A DNA stretch of 5,718 nucleotides from JAIBAI01 sp044238875 (GTDB lineage: Bacteria > Bacteroidota > Bacteroidia > M30B66): assembly GCA_044238875.1 (NCBI GenBank), contig JBIICM010000162.1, forward strand, positions 1-5,718. Direction: 5' to 3'. A program made the translations under genes and the position numbers. The notes beneath the pieces were generated by a model, which saw nothing but the letters and a program-made list of their open reading frames with translations, was not told the origin of the DNA and did no database searches. The first letter of the stretch is position 1. Every line of letters starts with the position of its first letter. This document shows, in pieces, positions 1 through 5,718 of this stretch.

Positions 1-552
1 ATTTTCAGAGATGTAATCTTACGGTCAGACCAGCTGCCTGTAAAGGCCTGTGGCTATACCCCATGTTTTCGTCGCGAGGCCGGGTCTTATGGCAAGGATG
101 TGCGCGGACTGAACCGCCTGCACCAGTTCGACAAGGTTGAGATTGTTCAGATCGCCCATCCGGAAAAATCCTATGAAATTCTCGAAGAAATGCGCCAGCA
201 TGTTACCGGTCTGCTGAAGGAGTTGATGTTGCCTTTCAGGGTATTAAGGCTTTGCGGTGGTGATATGGGGTTTGCTTCTGCATTTACCTATGACATGGAA
301 GTTTATTCGGCCGCTCAGGAGAAATGGCTCGAGGTCAGCTCCACATCGAATTTCGAAAGCTTCCAGGCGAACCGCCTGAAGCTGCGTTTTCGCGAAGGCG
401 AACAGAAACCCCGCCTTGCGCATACCCTCAACGGTTCTGCTTTGGCTTTACCCAGAATTGTGGCGGCTCTGCTTGAGAACAATCAAACGCCCGATGGCAT
501 CCGAATTCCGGAGGTGCTGATTCCGTTTACCGGCTTTTCCTTTATCCGCTAA
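1..552 (+). CDS. serS: Seryl-tRNA synthetase, C-terminal catalytic part (5'-truncated by window edge)
   Basis: This cytoplasmic class II aminoacyl-tRNA synthetase charges tRNA-Ser with serine using ATP. The frame is open from base 1, leaving 183 residues of an enzyme that is usually about 420-430 long. The N-terminal tRNA-binding coiled coil and motif 1 therefore lie outside the window. Class II motif 2 is at fragment residues 20-47 (TPCFRREAGS, then HQFDKVE), with the ATP-binding Arg at 24 and Glu at 26. TYDME follows near residues 96-100, then EVSSTSN (111-117), which belongs to the serine pocket region. Motif 3 begins at NGSALALPR (144-152), with its invariant Arg at 152. The protein ends in the family-typical PEVL.PF.G..FI. 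A GTG at 100 could be mistaken for a start, but it lies inside conserved motif 2 and is an internal Val. The coding sequence looks richer in G+C than the genes downstream. The next gene starts two bases after the stop. Confidence 0.97.
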   Translation: MFRDVILRSDQLPVKACGYTPCFRREAGSYGKDVRGLNRLHQFDKVEIVQIAHPEKSYEILEEMRQHVTGLLKELMLPFRVLRLCGGDMGFASAFTYDMEVYSAAQEKWLEVSSTSNFESFQANRLKLRFREGEQKPRLAHTLNGSALALPRIVAALLENNQTPDGIRIPEVLIPFTGFSFIR

Positions 553-554
553 TC

Positions 555-2888
555 ATGAAATATTCCACCCCTTCTTTTATTCGTTTTTTCCTGCTTTTAT
601 TCTTCGCAGCATTTACACTGCCGAGCTTTTCGCAAATCGAAGATCCTTCTGGGCCTAACAATTATTTCAGCCGGGCACTTGCGCTTGAGCCAGACTCTTT
701 TGCCATTGACAAATTAAACAAGACCGATACCGATTTCTTTCAGCTGAACATTGATAACTGCATGAGCTTCAGGTTAACATTTGTTTTTCCTGACAGTGCA
801 ATCATACCAACCTTTGAGCTTCGGTATGCTGTTTTCAGCCTTGAGGATACCCTTCAGCCTTTACGCACCGGTTTTATCAGCAAAAGTGGTCCAAGGTTTC
901 TGACCTTGAATGCCTTCGGGAAATTCTATTTGAAAATCAATGCGCCGCTTATTCAAAATCTTATTGATTATCGCGTTGCTGTTATTCCCGACCGAACCGA
1001 CTTGCTTGAATGCAACAATAATCCTGAACAGGCGCGCAGACTCAACCTTCCTGATGTTTTGGATGTTAAACTGAACGGAACTGATTTGAGCGGCAATCCT
1101 GATGAAGATTGGTTTTTTGTTGAGGCACCCCGTTGCGGTGTGCTGTCGGTGAATGCACTGGGAGCAGCCAATAGCCAGCGGATTGTTTTATCAGTTCTGA
1201 ATATCCAAAACCAAATTATTTACCGTGTTACCGCTACAGAAGGTGGCGCCCCGGTCAGCGCCAGCGCAATTGTCAGCGAAGGCCGTTATCTGATCAGGAT
1301 CTCCGATTTTGACACCTGCTGCGGTACAGGTAATGATACGGTTTATAACCTGCTCGATCGGGCTTTCTTGCTAACGGTTTCATTTGACTCCAGCGAAGTG
1401 GCCGAATGCAATAACAGCTTCGATTCGGCCTATCCTTTGCCGCTGAACGCTCCCTTTGGAGCACGCTTATTGGGGTCGAATCTGCTTCTGGAGGAACAAC
1501 CCTGGGATCTGGAGTATTTTAAGATTGATCAGCCAAAATGTGGTGTACTTAACCTCTCTTTTAGCAATGTTCCCAATGATCAGGCGCTTGAAGTTACCAT
1601 TTTCAATTCCCAAAAAGAGCAAATCGATTTTTCGGTCGCGGCCTGTCATGGTTGCAGCATGAATATGCAAACCCTGACAGACGGAAATCCGGTTTATATT
1701 AAAATTACAGAGTTTGACGGTTGCTGCACGGGAAACAATGCGATTTATAATCTCAGCACCGAATCATTTACAATCAAAGCTTCTTTTGACTCATCCGATG
1801 TATATGAGTGTAATAATGCTTTTGCAAGTGCTGTTTCTGTTGAAAAAAGTGACACCCTTCTTTTCAAGATTTACGGAAGAAATAGTACCAACCCACTTGG
1901 CGCTTCCGACCGTGATATTTTTAAACTTAATTCAGCCTCCTGCAGTGAAGTAAATGTTGTGATTGATCAAATTCCAAATGGCTTTGATCTGATTGCAACC
2001 GTTTATGCCGATTCATTAAGTCTTCAAAATCCCATTGTTTCTGGCAAGGCGAAAGGCCCCGATTCGCTTTCATTCTCAGTTTATATTCCTGCTGGCAAAG
2101 GCTACTACCTTGTTTTTCAGGAAGAAGGGGACAATAATACAAGCGATCGGCTGATTCGGGCCCAGCTTAACCGGATCAACAAAGGTCCCGAAGCACCTGT
2201 AATTAATGCTTCCGGCTCGACACTTTTATGTATGGGCGACAGTGTCCTGCTCAAATCTTCTGCTGACTATGGCAACCGTTGGTCGTCGGGAGACACAACT
2301 AATTCAATTATTGTTTACACAGCCGGCGTTTACCGGGATACGCTTTTTGACAACGCCGGCTGCTTTACTGTTTCTGAACCGGTAAACATAAGCCTTCTTG
2401 AAGCCCCGGTTGCTCTTTTTACCTATGCAACAGATGGAGACACCGTAGTGTTTAATAACCTTTCAACATATTCTAACACTTTTAGATGGGATTTTGGAGA
2501 TGGTGAAACCACTGAATCAGAAAGTCCTGTTCACCGTTATCTCACAGCCGGCAGTTATGTGGTTACTTTAATTGTTTCGGGCGAATGCGGCAGCGACACA
2601 CTACGCCAAACCATCCTTATTACCGTTTCTCTTTCAGACCTACAGCAGCAGCGTGTTTCGGTATTTCCTCAGCCCTCCTGCGGCAGTTTCCAGCTTAATG
2701 GTCTTTCCGGAAAGGACTGGCCGCTTGCATTTAATATCTGGGATACCTGTGGAAGGCTCGTTTTTTCAGGAAACATTGCATCAGAAACACAGCGTACAAT
2801 AAACACAGATTTACCGGGCGGAATTTACTACCTGCTGATTGGGCGTGATCAGAAGATTCGTGTTCCGCTGGTAATTATAGCCCGTTAA
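555..2888 (+). CDS. Secreted PPC-like repeat / Ig-like / PKD protein with T9SS type A sorting domain
   Basis: This is a 777-residue cell-surface or secreted protein with no recognisable catalytic domain. Residues 1-26 are a Sec signal peptide (hydrophobic core FFLLLFFAAF) with a likely cut at SFS|Q27. Residues 28-541 form about four PPC-like (pre-peptidase C-terminal) repeats of roughly 125-135 residues. Each has a D-x-D-[FW]F-like motif (57-62, 183-188, 318-322, 452-456), and three open with ECNN (152, 284, 418). Residues 546-614 are an Ig-like module of the type common in Bacteroidota surface proteins (LCMGDSV, WSSGDTTNSI, GC). Residues 616-690 are a PKD domain (WDFGDG at 645-650, HRYLTAGSYVVTL). 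Residues 700-777 resemble a T9SS type A sorting domain (VFPQPSCGSF; LPGGIYYLLI; terminal VPLVIIAR), which is normally removed on export and surface attachment. The ATG follows the serS stop by two bases, so co-transcription and translational coupling are likely. The domain calls are by eye. An adhesin or matrix role is inference. Confidence 0.87.
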   Translation: MKYSTPSFIRFFLLLFFAAFTLPSFSQIEDPSGPNNYFSRALALEPDSFAIDKLNKTDTDFFQLNIDNCMSFRLTFVFPDSAIIPTFELRYAVFSLEDTLQPLRTGFISKSGPRFLTLNAFGKFYLKINAPLIQNLIDYRVAVIPDRTDLLECNNNPEQARRLNLPDVLDVKLNGTDLSGNPDEDWFFVEAPRCGVLSVNALGAANSQRIVLSVLNIQNQIIYRVTATEGGAPVSASAIVSEGRYLIRISDFDTCCGTGNDTVYNLLDRAFLLTVSFDSSEVAECNNSFDSAYPLPLNAPFGARLLGSNLLLEEQPWDLEYFKIDQPKCGVLNLSFSNVPNDQALEVTIFNSQKEQIDFSVAACHGCSMNMQTLTDGNPVYIKITEFDGCCTGNNAIYNLSTESFTIKASFDSSDVYECNNAFASAVSVEKSDTLLFKIYGRNSTNPLGASDRDIFKLNSASCSEVNVVIDQIPNGFDLIATVYADSLSLQNPIVSGKAKGPDSLSFSVYIPAGKGYYLVFQEEGDNNTSDRLIRAQLNRINKGPEAPVINASGSTLLCMGDSVLLKSSADYGNRWSSGDTTNSIIVYTAGVYRDTLFDNAGCFTVSEPVNISLLEAPVALFTYATDGDTVVFNNLSTYSNTFRWDFGDGETTESESPVHRYLTAGSYVVTLIVSGECGSDTLRQTILITVSLSDLQQQRVSVFPQPSCGSFQLNGLSGKDWPLAFNIWDTCGRLVFSGNIASETQRTINTDLPGGIYYLLIGRDQKIRVPLVIIAR
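636..2177 (+). repeat. Four tandem PPC-like protein repeats with conserved cysteines (within the 777-residue protein)
   Basis: At protein level the units are about residues 28-151 (degenerate), 152-283, 284-417 and 418-541. Units 2 and 3 are clearest. Each starts ECNN, has an acidic/aromatic strand followed by P-[RK]-CGVL (192-197, 327-332), then FD-x-CC with a following TGN (252-260, 387-394), then YNL, and ends in SFDSS-[ED]-V before the next ECNN. Unit 4 keeps ECNN and a Cys (463) but lacks the CC segment. Unit 1 keeps only the D-T-DFF motif and C69. The DNA of units 2 and 3 differs at many codon positions, which points to old duplications rather than recent copies. The PPC assignment rests on the ExNN...A and DxD[FWY]F pattern. 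Unit borders are approximate. Confidence 0.75.
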
Positions 2889-2916
2889 AAAAATTAACGG
2901 TTCTTTTATCGGGCTA
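2878..2916. repeat. Outer inverted repeat spanning both convergent stop codons
   Basis: TAGCCCG (2878-2884) is the exact reverse complement of CGGGCTA (2910-2916), with a 25-base interval. Flanking AATTA and AATT extend the similarity imperfectly, with a two-base bulge. The left arm lies in the last codons of the upstream gene and the right arm includes the icd stop codon (TAG on the minus strand). It shares CCG (2882-2884) with the inner terminator stem, so both full stems cannot form in the same transcript. It could be a bidirectional termination element or chance. The sequence alone does not decide. Confidence 0.45.
2882..2908 (+). terminator. Probable intrinsic terminator of the 777-residue gene
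   Basis: A perfect 7-bp inverted repeat, CCGTTAA (2882-2888) and TTAACGG (2894-2900), encloses an AAAAA loop and is followed by TTCTTTT (2901-2907). The left arm contains the last base-pairs of the coding sequence and the TAA stop itself. It lies in the 25-base gap between two convergent genes, where termination is expected. The stem is short and only moderately GC-rich. On the minus strand the same hairpin is followed by GCTATAATT with no T tract, so termination of icd here is less supported. Confidence 0.65.
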
Positions 2917-4137
2917 ATTGAGCCTTAGCTCGAGTTCTCGTTTGATTTCCTCCAGAAAGCCCTCTGTATGCAGGTACTGGTCTTGCTGAAGATTTTCCCC
3001 GTAAATGCACAATGCGAGATCTTTTGTCATTCTGCCGCTTTCCACCACATCGATACAAACCTGTTCAAGCGTTTTACAAAATGACATGAGCGCATCATTC
3101 TCGTCAAGTTTGGCGCGGTGCTGCAAGCCTCTGGTCCATGCAAAAATACTGGCTATCGGATTGGTACTTGTTTTTTTACCCTGCTGATGCAGTCTGTAAT
3201 GCCTGGTTACGGTTCCATGTGCCGCTTCCGCTTCCATGGTTCTGCCATCAGGAGTCACCAGTACGGATGTCATTAGCCCAAGTGAACCAAAACCTTGCGC
3301 AACAATATCACTTTGAACGTCGCCATCATAATTTTTACAGGCCCAGACAAAGTTTCCGGTCCATTTTAATGCACTGGCCACCATATCGTCAATTAATCTG
3401 TGTTCATAGGTGATTTGAACAGCATCCATTCTGGCTTTAAACTCCTGAAGGTAAACCTCCTGAAAAATATCTTTGAAACGGCCATCATACTTTTTAAGGA
3501 TGGTATTCTTTGTGCTTAGGTACAGTGGCCATCTTTTTGCCAGGGCCTGACTAAAGCAGGCTCGCGCAAAACCCCTTATACTCTCATCTGTATTATACAT
3601 GGCAAGCGCAACACCGTCACCGTTAAATTTGTAGACCTCGTATGATTCTTTTTCTCCTGACTCATTTTCATAAGTTATGGTAAGCTTTCCTTTGCCCTTG
3701 GTAAGAAAGTCGGTGGCGCGGTATTGGTCCCCAAAGGCATGGCGACCGATACATATTGGAGCGGTCCAGTTTGGTACAAGCCTTGGCACATTTCTGCAAA
3801 CAATCGGCTCTCTGAAAACGGTACCGTCAAGCACATTGCGGATCGTTCCATTGGGGCTTTTCCACATTTGCTTGAGCTTAAATTCTTTAACCCTTTCCTC
3901 ATCGGGTGTAATGGTTGCACATTTTATTCCTACATTAAATATTTTTATGGCTTCTGCGGCATCCACGGTAACCTGATCGTTGGTGGCATCACGATGTTCT
4001 ATACCCAGGTCATAGTAACTAATTTCCAGTTCGAGGTAGGGTAAAATCAGCTTTTCTTTTATAAATCTCCATATAATCCTTGTCATTTCATCACCATCCA
4101 TTTCAACAATAGGATTGACCACCTTTATCTTCTTCAT
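2914..4137 (-). CDS. icd: Isocitrate dehydrogenase (NADP+), dimeric eukaryote-like type
   Basis: This cytoplasmic TCA-cycle enzyme decarboxylates isocitrate oxidatively to 2-oxoglutarate, producing CO2 and NADPH. The 407 residues are complete and align nearly end to end with human cytosolic IDH1 (414 residues), as I recall that sequence. It is therefore the homodimeric subfamily, not the E. coli Icd type. Up to residue 143 the numbering matches human IDH1. Substrate residues visible are T77, S94 (KSPNGTIRN), R100, R109, R132 (GRHAFGDQYRATD) and Y139. After a two-residue deletion come the catalytic Lys K210 (LSTKNTILKKYDGRF) and the metal-binding Asps D250, D273 and D277 (CKNYDGDVQSD). R312-H313 in HGTVTRHYR correspond to the human pair that contacts the NADP 2'-phosphate, supporting NADP+ use. 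The ATG start fits the family N-terminus (VEMDGDEMTRIIW). No Shine-Dalgarno is visible upstream, only A-rich sequence. It is convergent with the gene before it and divergent from the one after. Confidence 0.97.
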   Translation of the reverse strand: MKKIKVVNPIVEMDGDEMTRIIWRFIKEKLILPYLELEISYYDLGIEHRDATNDQVTVDAAEAIKIFNVGIKCATITPDEERVKEFKLKQMWKSPNGTIRNVLDGTVFREPIVCRNVPRLVPNWTAPICIGRHAFGDQYRATDFLTKGKGKLTITYENESGEKESYEVYKFNGDGVALAMYNTDESIRGFARACFSQALAKRWPLYLSTKNTILKKYDGRFKDIFQEVYLQEFKARMDAVQITYEHRLIDDMVASALKWTGNFVWACKNYDGDVQSDIVAQGFGSLGLMTSVLVTPDGRTMEAEAAHGTVTRHYRLHQQGKKTSTNPIASIFAWTRGLQHRAKLDENDALMSFCKTLEQVCIDVVESGRMTKDLALCIYGENLQQDQYLHTEGFLEEIKRELELRLN

Positions 4138-4328
4138 TTTGAATGTTTTTTAAGGGCTGCAAATTATTAAAAAGCAGGAAGCAGCTAAGCGATGTTGTCC
4201 TAAGATTTACGAAACACTTTTTTACATTTCCCGTTCAACATTTATGAACTGCAAAGAATTTTTTTTCTTAGTCCTTTGATTTTCAATTTAATTACATAAC
4301 TTTGTTTTGAACGCTAATTTTTTGGGGC
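4138..4328. other. Intergenic region between divergent icd and the second T9SS cargo gene
   Basis: These 191 A+T-rich bases separate two divergently read genes and should hold both promoters. A good Bacteroidota-type promoter is visible for the plus-strand gene (4275-4304). For icd on the minus strand I found only imperfect -7 matches, such as ATAATTTG (4167-4160) and ATTCTTTG (4259-4252), neither with a convincing -33 partner. No operator, riboswitch or small open frame could be supported. Confidence 0.6.
4275..4304 (+). promoter_or_regulatory. Bacteroidota-type sigma-A promoter for the 448-residue cargo gene
   Basis: TTTG at 4275-4278 and TAACTTTG at 4297-4304 match the -33 (TTTG) and -7 (TAnnTTTG) elements described for Bacteroides. 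The spacer is 18 bases, slightly under the usual 19-21. Transcription would start at about 4309-4312, leaving a leader of only about 17-20 bases before the ATG at 4329. The leader is T-rich with a GGGG just before the start and no AGGAGG-like site, which is normal for this phylum. Confidence 0.6.
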
Positions 4329-5675
4329 ATGCGCAACTTGTTCTCCTGTGTATTCTTAAGGATCAATTTCCTTCCATTTTTTCTGTTATTAACGGCTTTA
4401 AATGTTACCAATGCATCAGCACCGCCAGAGATGCTTGATGGTGATGAGCCAGGCCCAAAGAACCTGATCCGTCTTAAAATTGCCGGTGGTCTTGGTGCTG
4501 ATGAAATGGTTGTTTACTTTGATCCTGAGGCCTCCGATGGTTATGATGCCAGCGTAGATGCCATTAAAATGTTGTCGGGAAATCCCGGAGTTCCCAATAT
4601 ATACAGTCGAATCGGCGAAGATGATATCTCAATCAATGTAATGGGTGATTTCAATATTGACAAGTCAATTCCTGTTGTGGTGAAGGTTACCCAAAATGGG
4701 GTCTATAATATCTCGGTGCTCGAATTAAATCACTTTGAGCCCACTACCATGGTTTACCTTGAAGACCGTGTTCAAAATAAATTCTACAATCTTCTAATAG
4801 AAAAGTCACTGAATTTTAATCTAATCACATCTGTATACACGAACCGGTTTTTTCTTCATTTTAAGCTTCCTGTAAATTATACCGTTAAGAATGAAACCTG
4901 CCGGCAAAATGATGGTGTCTTAACATTCAATAACCCATCAGACAGCCCGTGGAATTTGAAATTGCTTTCCGCTGATGGTCTTACACAAATAGCCAGTGCA
5001 GATTCGGTTGTGGGAGAGCATTTATTTAACGATCTTGATGGTGGTGATTACAGTCTCAGCATAACAAAACCTACTGACGGTTACACACAAATGATACCTG
5101 TAAGCATTAACCCCGCCATAGCCCTTGATGCTGAATTTACCAGTCCTGTTTCAACTGTTAAAACAGGTGGTGTTGCCCTGTTTGCCGCCGGTCAAACGGC
5201 AAATGGTCTTGCATACAGCTGGGATATGGGCGACGGTACGGTTATTTCTGGACAATCTGTTGTTGAGCATATTTATACCGCTCCGGGTGTTTATACCATT
5301 TCTCTGTTGATAAGCGACGGTGTGTGCTCAGATGCATCACAGGTTTCGCTGGTTGTTTTACCCGATGTGGTTACAAAACTATGCGAACCGCAGTGCGGAC
5401 CGGAATCTGTTAATGCCGGGTTGATAGAAATGTTCCCGAACCCTGTAAATGATATTCTTTCCATTCGTCTAATTCGCGAATCAAAAGAAAAGATTGATTG
5501 GGTTGAGATTTCAGATGCGCATGGCAGATCTCATGCCCGTGAATTTGTTTCAGGTATGTTCAGTGCTGAACAAAATATCGCCCTTCCTGTATCTCATCTT
5601 GCTGCTGGTTCTTACTTTATCGTGCTAACGGGTAAAAACATACGGATTGCGAAACCACTGTTAATTACCCATTAA
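4329..5675 (+). CDS. Secreted PKD-domain protein with T9SS type A sorting domain
   Basis: This is a 448-residue exported protein of unknown specific function. Residues 1-31 are a signal peptide (core FLPFFLLLTAL, likely cut after A29-S30-A31). Residues about 45-180 form a beta-rich module seen in many large Bacteroidota surface proteins (NLIRLKI; DEMVVYF; GYDASVDAIK; PNIYSRI; ISINVMG; GVYNISV; VYLEDRVQNKFYNL; RFFLHF). Residues about 185-262 form a smaller module (CRQNDGVLTFNNPS, then LFNDLDGGDYSLSI), which looks like a short beta-sandwich linker. Residues 266-344 are a PKD domain (WDMGDG at 298-303; HIYTAPGVYTISLLISDG). A short linker holds C352 and C356. Residues 366-448 are a T9SS type A sorting domain with canonical MFPNPVNDILSIRL (368-381), LAAGSYFIVL and terminal IAKPLLITH. 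No catalytic motif is visible. A structural or adhesive surface role is inference. It appears to be transcribed alone from its own promoter, away from icd. Confidence 0.85.
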   Translation: MRNLFSCVFLRINFLPFFLLLTALNVTNASAPPEMLDGDEPGPKNLIRLKIAGGLGADEMVVYFDPEASDGYDASVDAIKMLSGNPGVPNIYSRIGEDDISINVMGDFNIDKSIPVVVKVTQNGVYNISVLELNHFEPTTMVYLEDRVQNKFYNLLIEKSLNFNLITSVYTNRFFLHFKLPVNYTVKNETCRQNDGVLTFNNPSDSPWNLKLLSADGLTQIASADSVVGEHLFNDLDGGDYSLSITKPTDGYTQMIPVSINPAIALDAEFTSPVSTVKTGGVALFAAGQTANGLAYSWDMGDGTVISGQSVVEHIYTAPGVYTISLLISDGVCSDASQVSLVVLPDVVTKLCEPQCGPESVNAGLIEMFPNPVNDILSIRLIRESKEKIDWVEISDAHGRSHAREFVSGMFSAEQNIALPVSHLAAGSYFIVLTGKNIRIAKPLLITH

Positions 5676-5718
5676 GTTTTGGGGGTCACAAAAAAACGGC
5701 CTCGCCACATCTCCTCTG
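5676..5718. other. Downstream non-coding tail to window end
   Basis: A GGGGG run (5681-5685) and an A7 run (5690-5696) follow the stop codon, and then GC-rich CGGCCTCGCC (5697-5706). No strong plus-strand terminator can be drawn within the 43 bases available. Read on the minus strand, a GC-rich stretch followed by T7 could be the end of a terminator for a gene lying beyond the window. The stem visible here is only about 3 bp, so this is not asserted. Confidence 0.4.

Noticed and set aside
100..552. A separate 150-residue gene starting at GTG 100
   Set aside because: The frame is open to base 1, and the upstream residues complete class II motif 2 of seryl-tRNA synthetase. The GTG is an internal Val codon.
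1644..1655. C-H-G-C in the third PPC-like repeat as a haem or zinc site
   Set aside because: c-type haem needs CxxCH, and here His lies between the cysteines and is not after them. No second CxxC is nearby for a zinc ribbon. It may just be a disulfide or chance.
2920..2931. GAGC/GCTC hairpin as a terminator for icd
   Set aside because: The stem is only 4 bp, lies inside the final icd codons and has no T tract directly after it on the minus strand.
3138..4044. Plus-strand open frames of 91-106 codons opposite icd
   Set aside because: They lie antisense within a highly conserved enzyme gene, have no family resemblance and no promoter, and are shadows of the real frame.
4156..4185. GCTGC...GCAGC hairpin and GCAG-GAA-GCAG direct repeat upstream of icd
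   Set aside because: The stem is 5 bp with a 20-base loop and the direct repeat is only 4 bases. Both are expected by chance, with no support as an operator.
5681..5718. Minus-strand terminator or gene end at the window edge
   Set aside because: The T7 run on the minus strand is suggestive, but the visible stem is about 3 bp and no coding frame can be assigned in the few remaining bases.
1..5718. A novel defence, toxin or mobile system spanning the window
   Set aside because: All substantial frames are explained by serS, icd and two T9SS cargo proteins. There is no transposase, integrase, reverse transcriptase, nuclease motif, toxin-antitoxin pair or spaced direct repeat array.

Overview
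The window comes from a member of the Bacteroidota. Two proteins carry type IX secretion (T9SS) C-terminal sorting domains, a Bacteroidota-type promoter (TTTG / TAnnTTTG) precedes one of them, and none of the three visible start codons has a clear Shine-Dalgarno sequence. The genus cannot be told from this stretch. I see no mobile element, CRISPR array, rRNA, tRNA or defence system.

Layout: (1) 1-552 (+) is the 3' part of serS, encoding the catalytic core of seryl-tRNA synthetase through motifs 2 and 3. (2) 555-2888 (+), two bases after the serS stop, encodes a 777-residue secreted multidomain protein. It has a signal peptide, about four PPC-like beta-sandwich repeats (two with an unusual Cys-Cys motif), an Ig-like module, a PKD domain and a T9SS sorting domain. 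(3) 2882-2908 is a hairpin plus T-rich tail overlapping the stop codon of that gene, nested with a second inverted repeat that reaches the icd stop codon. (4) 2914-4137 (-) is a complete NADP-dependent isocitrate dehydrogenase of the dimeric, eukaryote-like type. (5) 4138-4328 is the intergenic region between the divergent icd and the last gene, with a promoter for the latter. (6) 4329-5675 (+) encodes a second T9SS cargo protein of 448 residues. (7) 5676-5718 is non-coding sequence to the window end.

The two housekeeping enzymes (translation and TCA cycle) are interleaved with two surface or secreted proteins. Both secreted proteins end in the order PKD then sorting domain and have no recognisable catalytic domain, so adhesion, matrix or structural roles are the most that can be inferred. 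There is no sign that the four genes form one pathway. The serS and 777-residue genes are probably co-transcribed. The most notable item is the cysteine-rich repeat array in the 777-residue protein. I did not find a convincing new multi-gene system.
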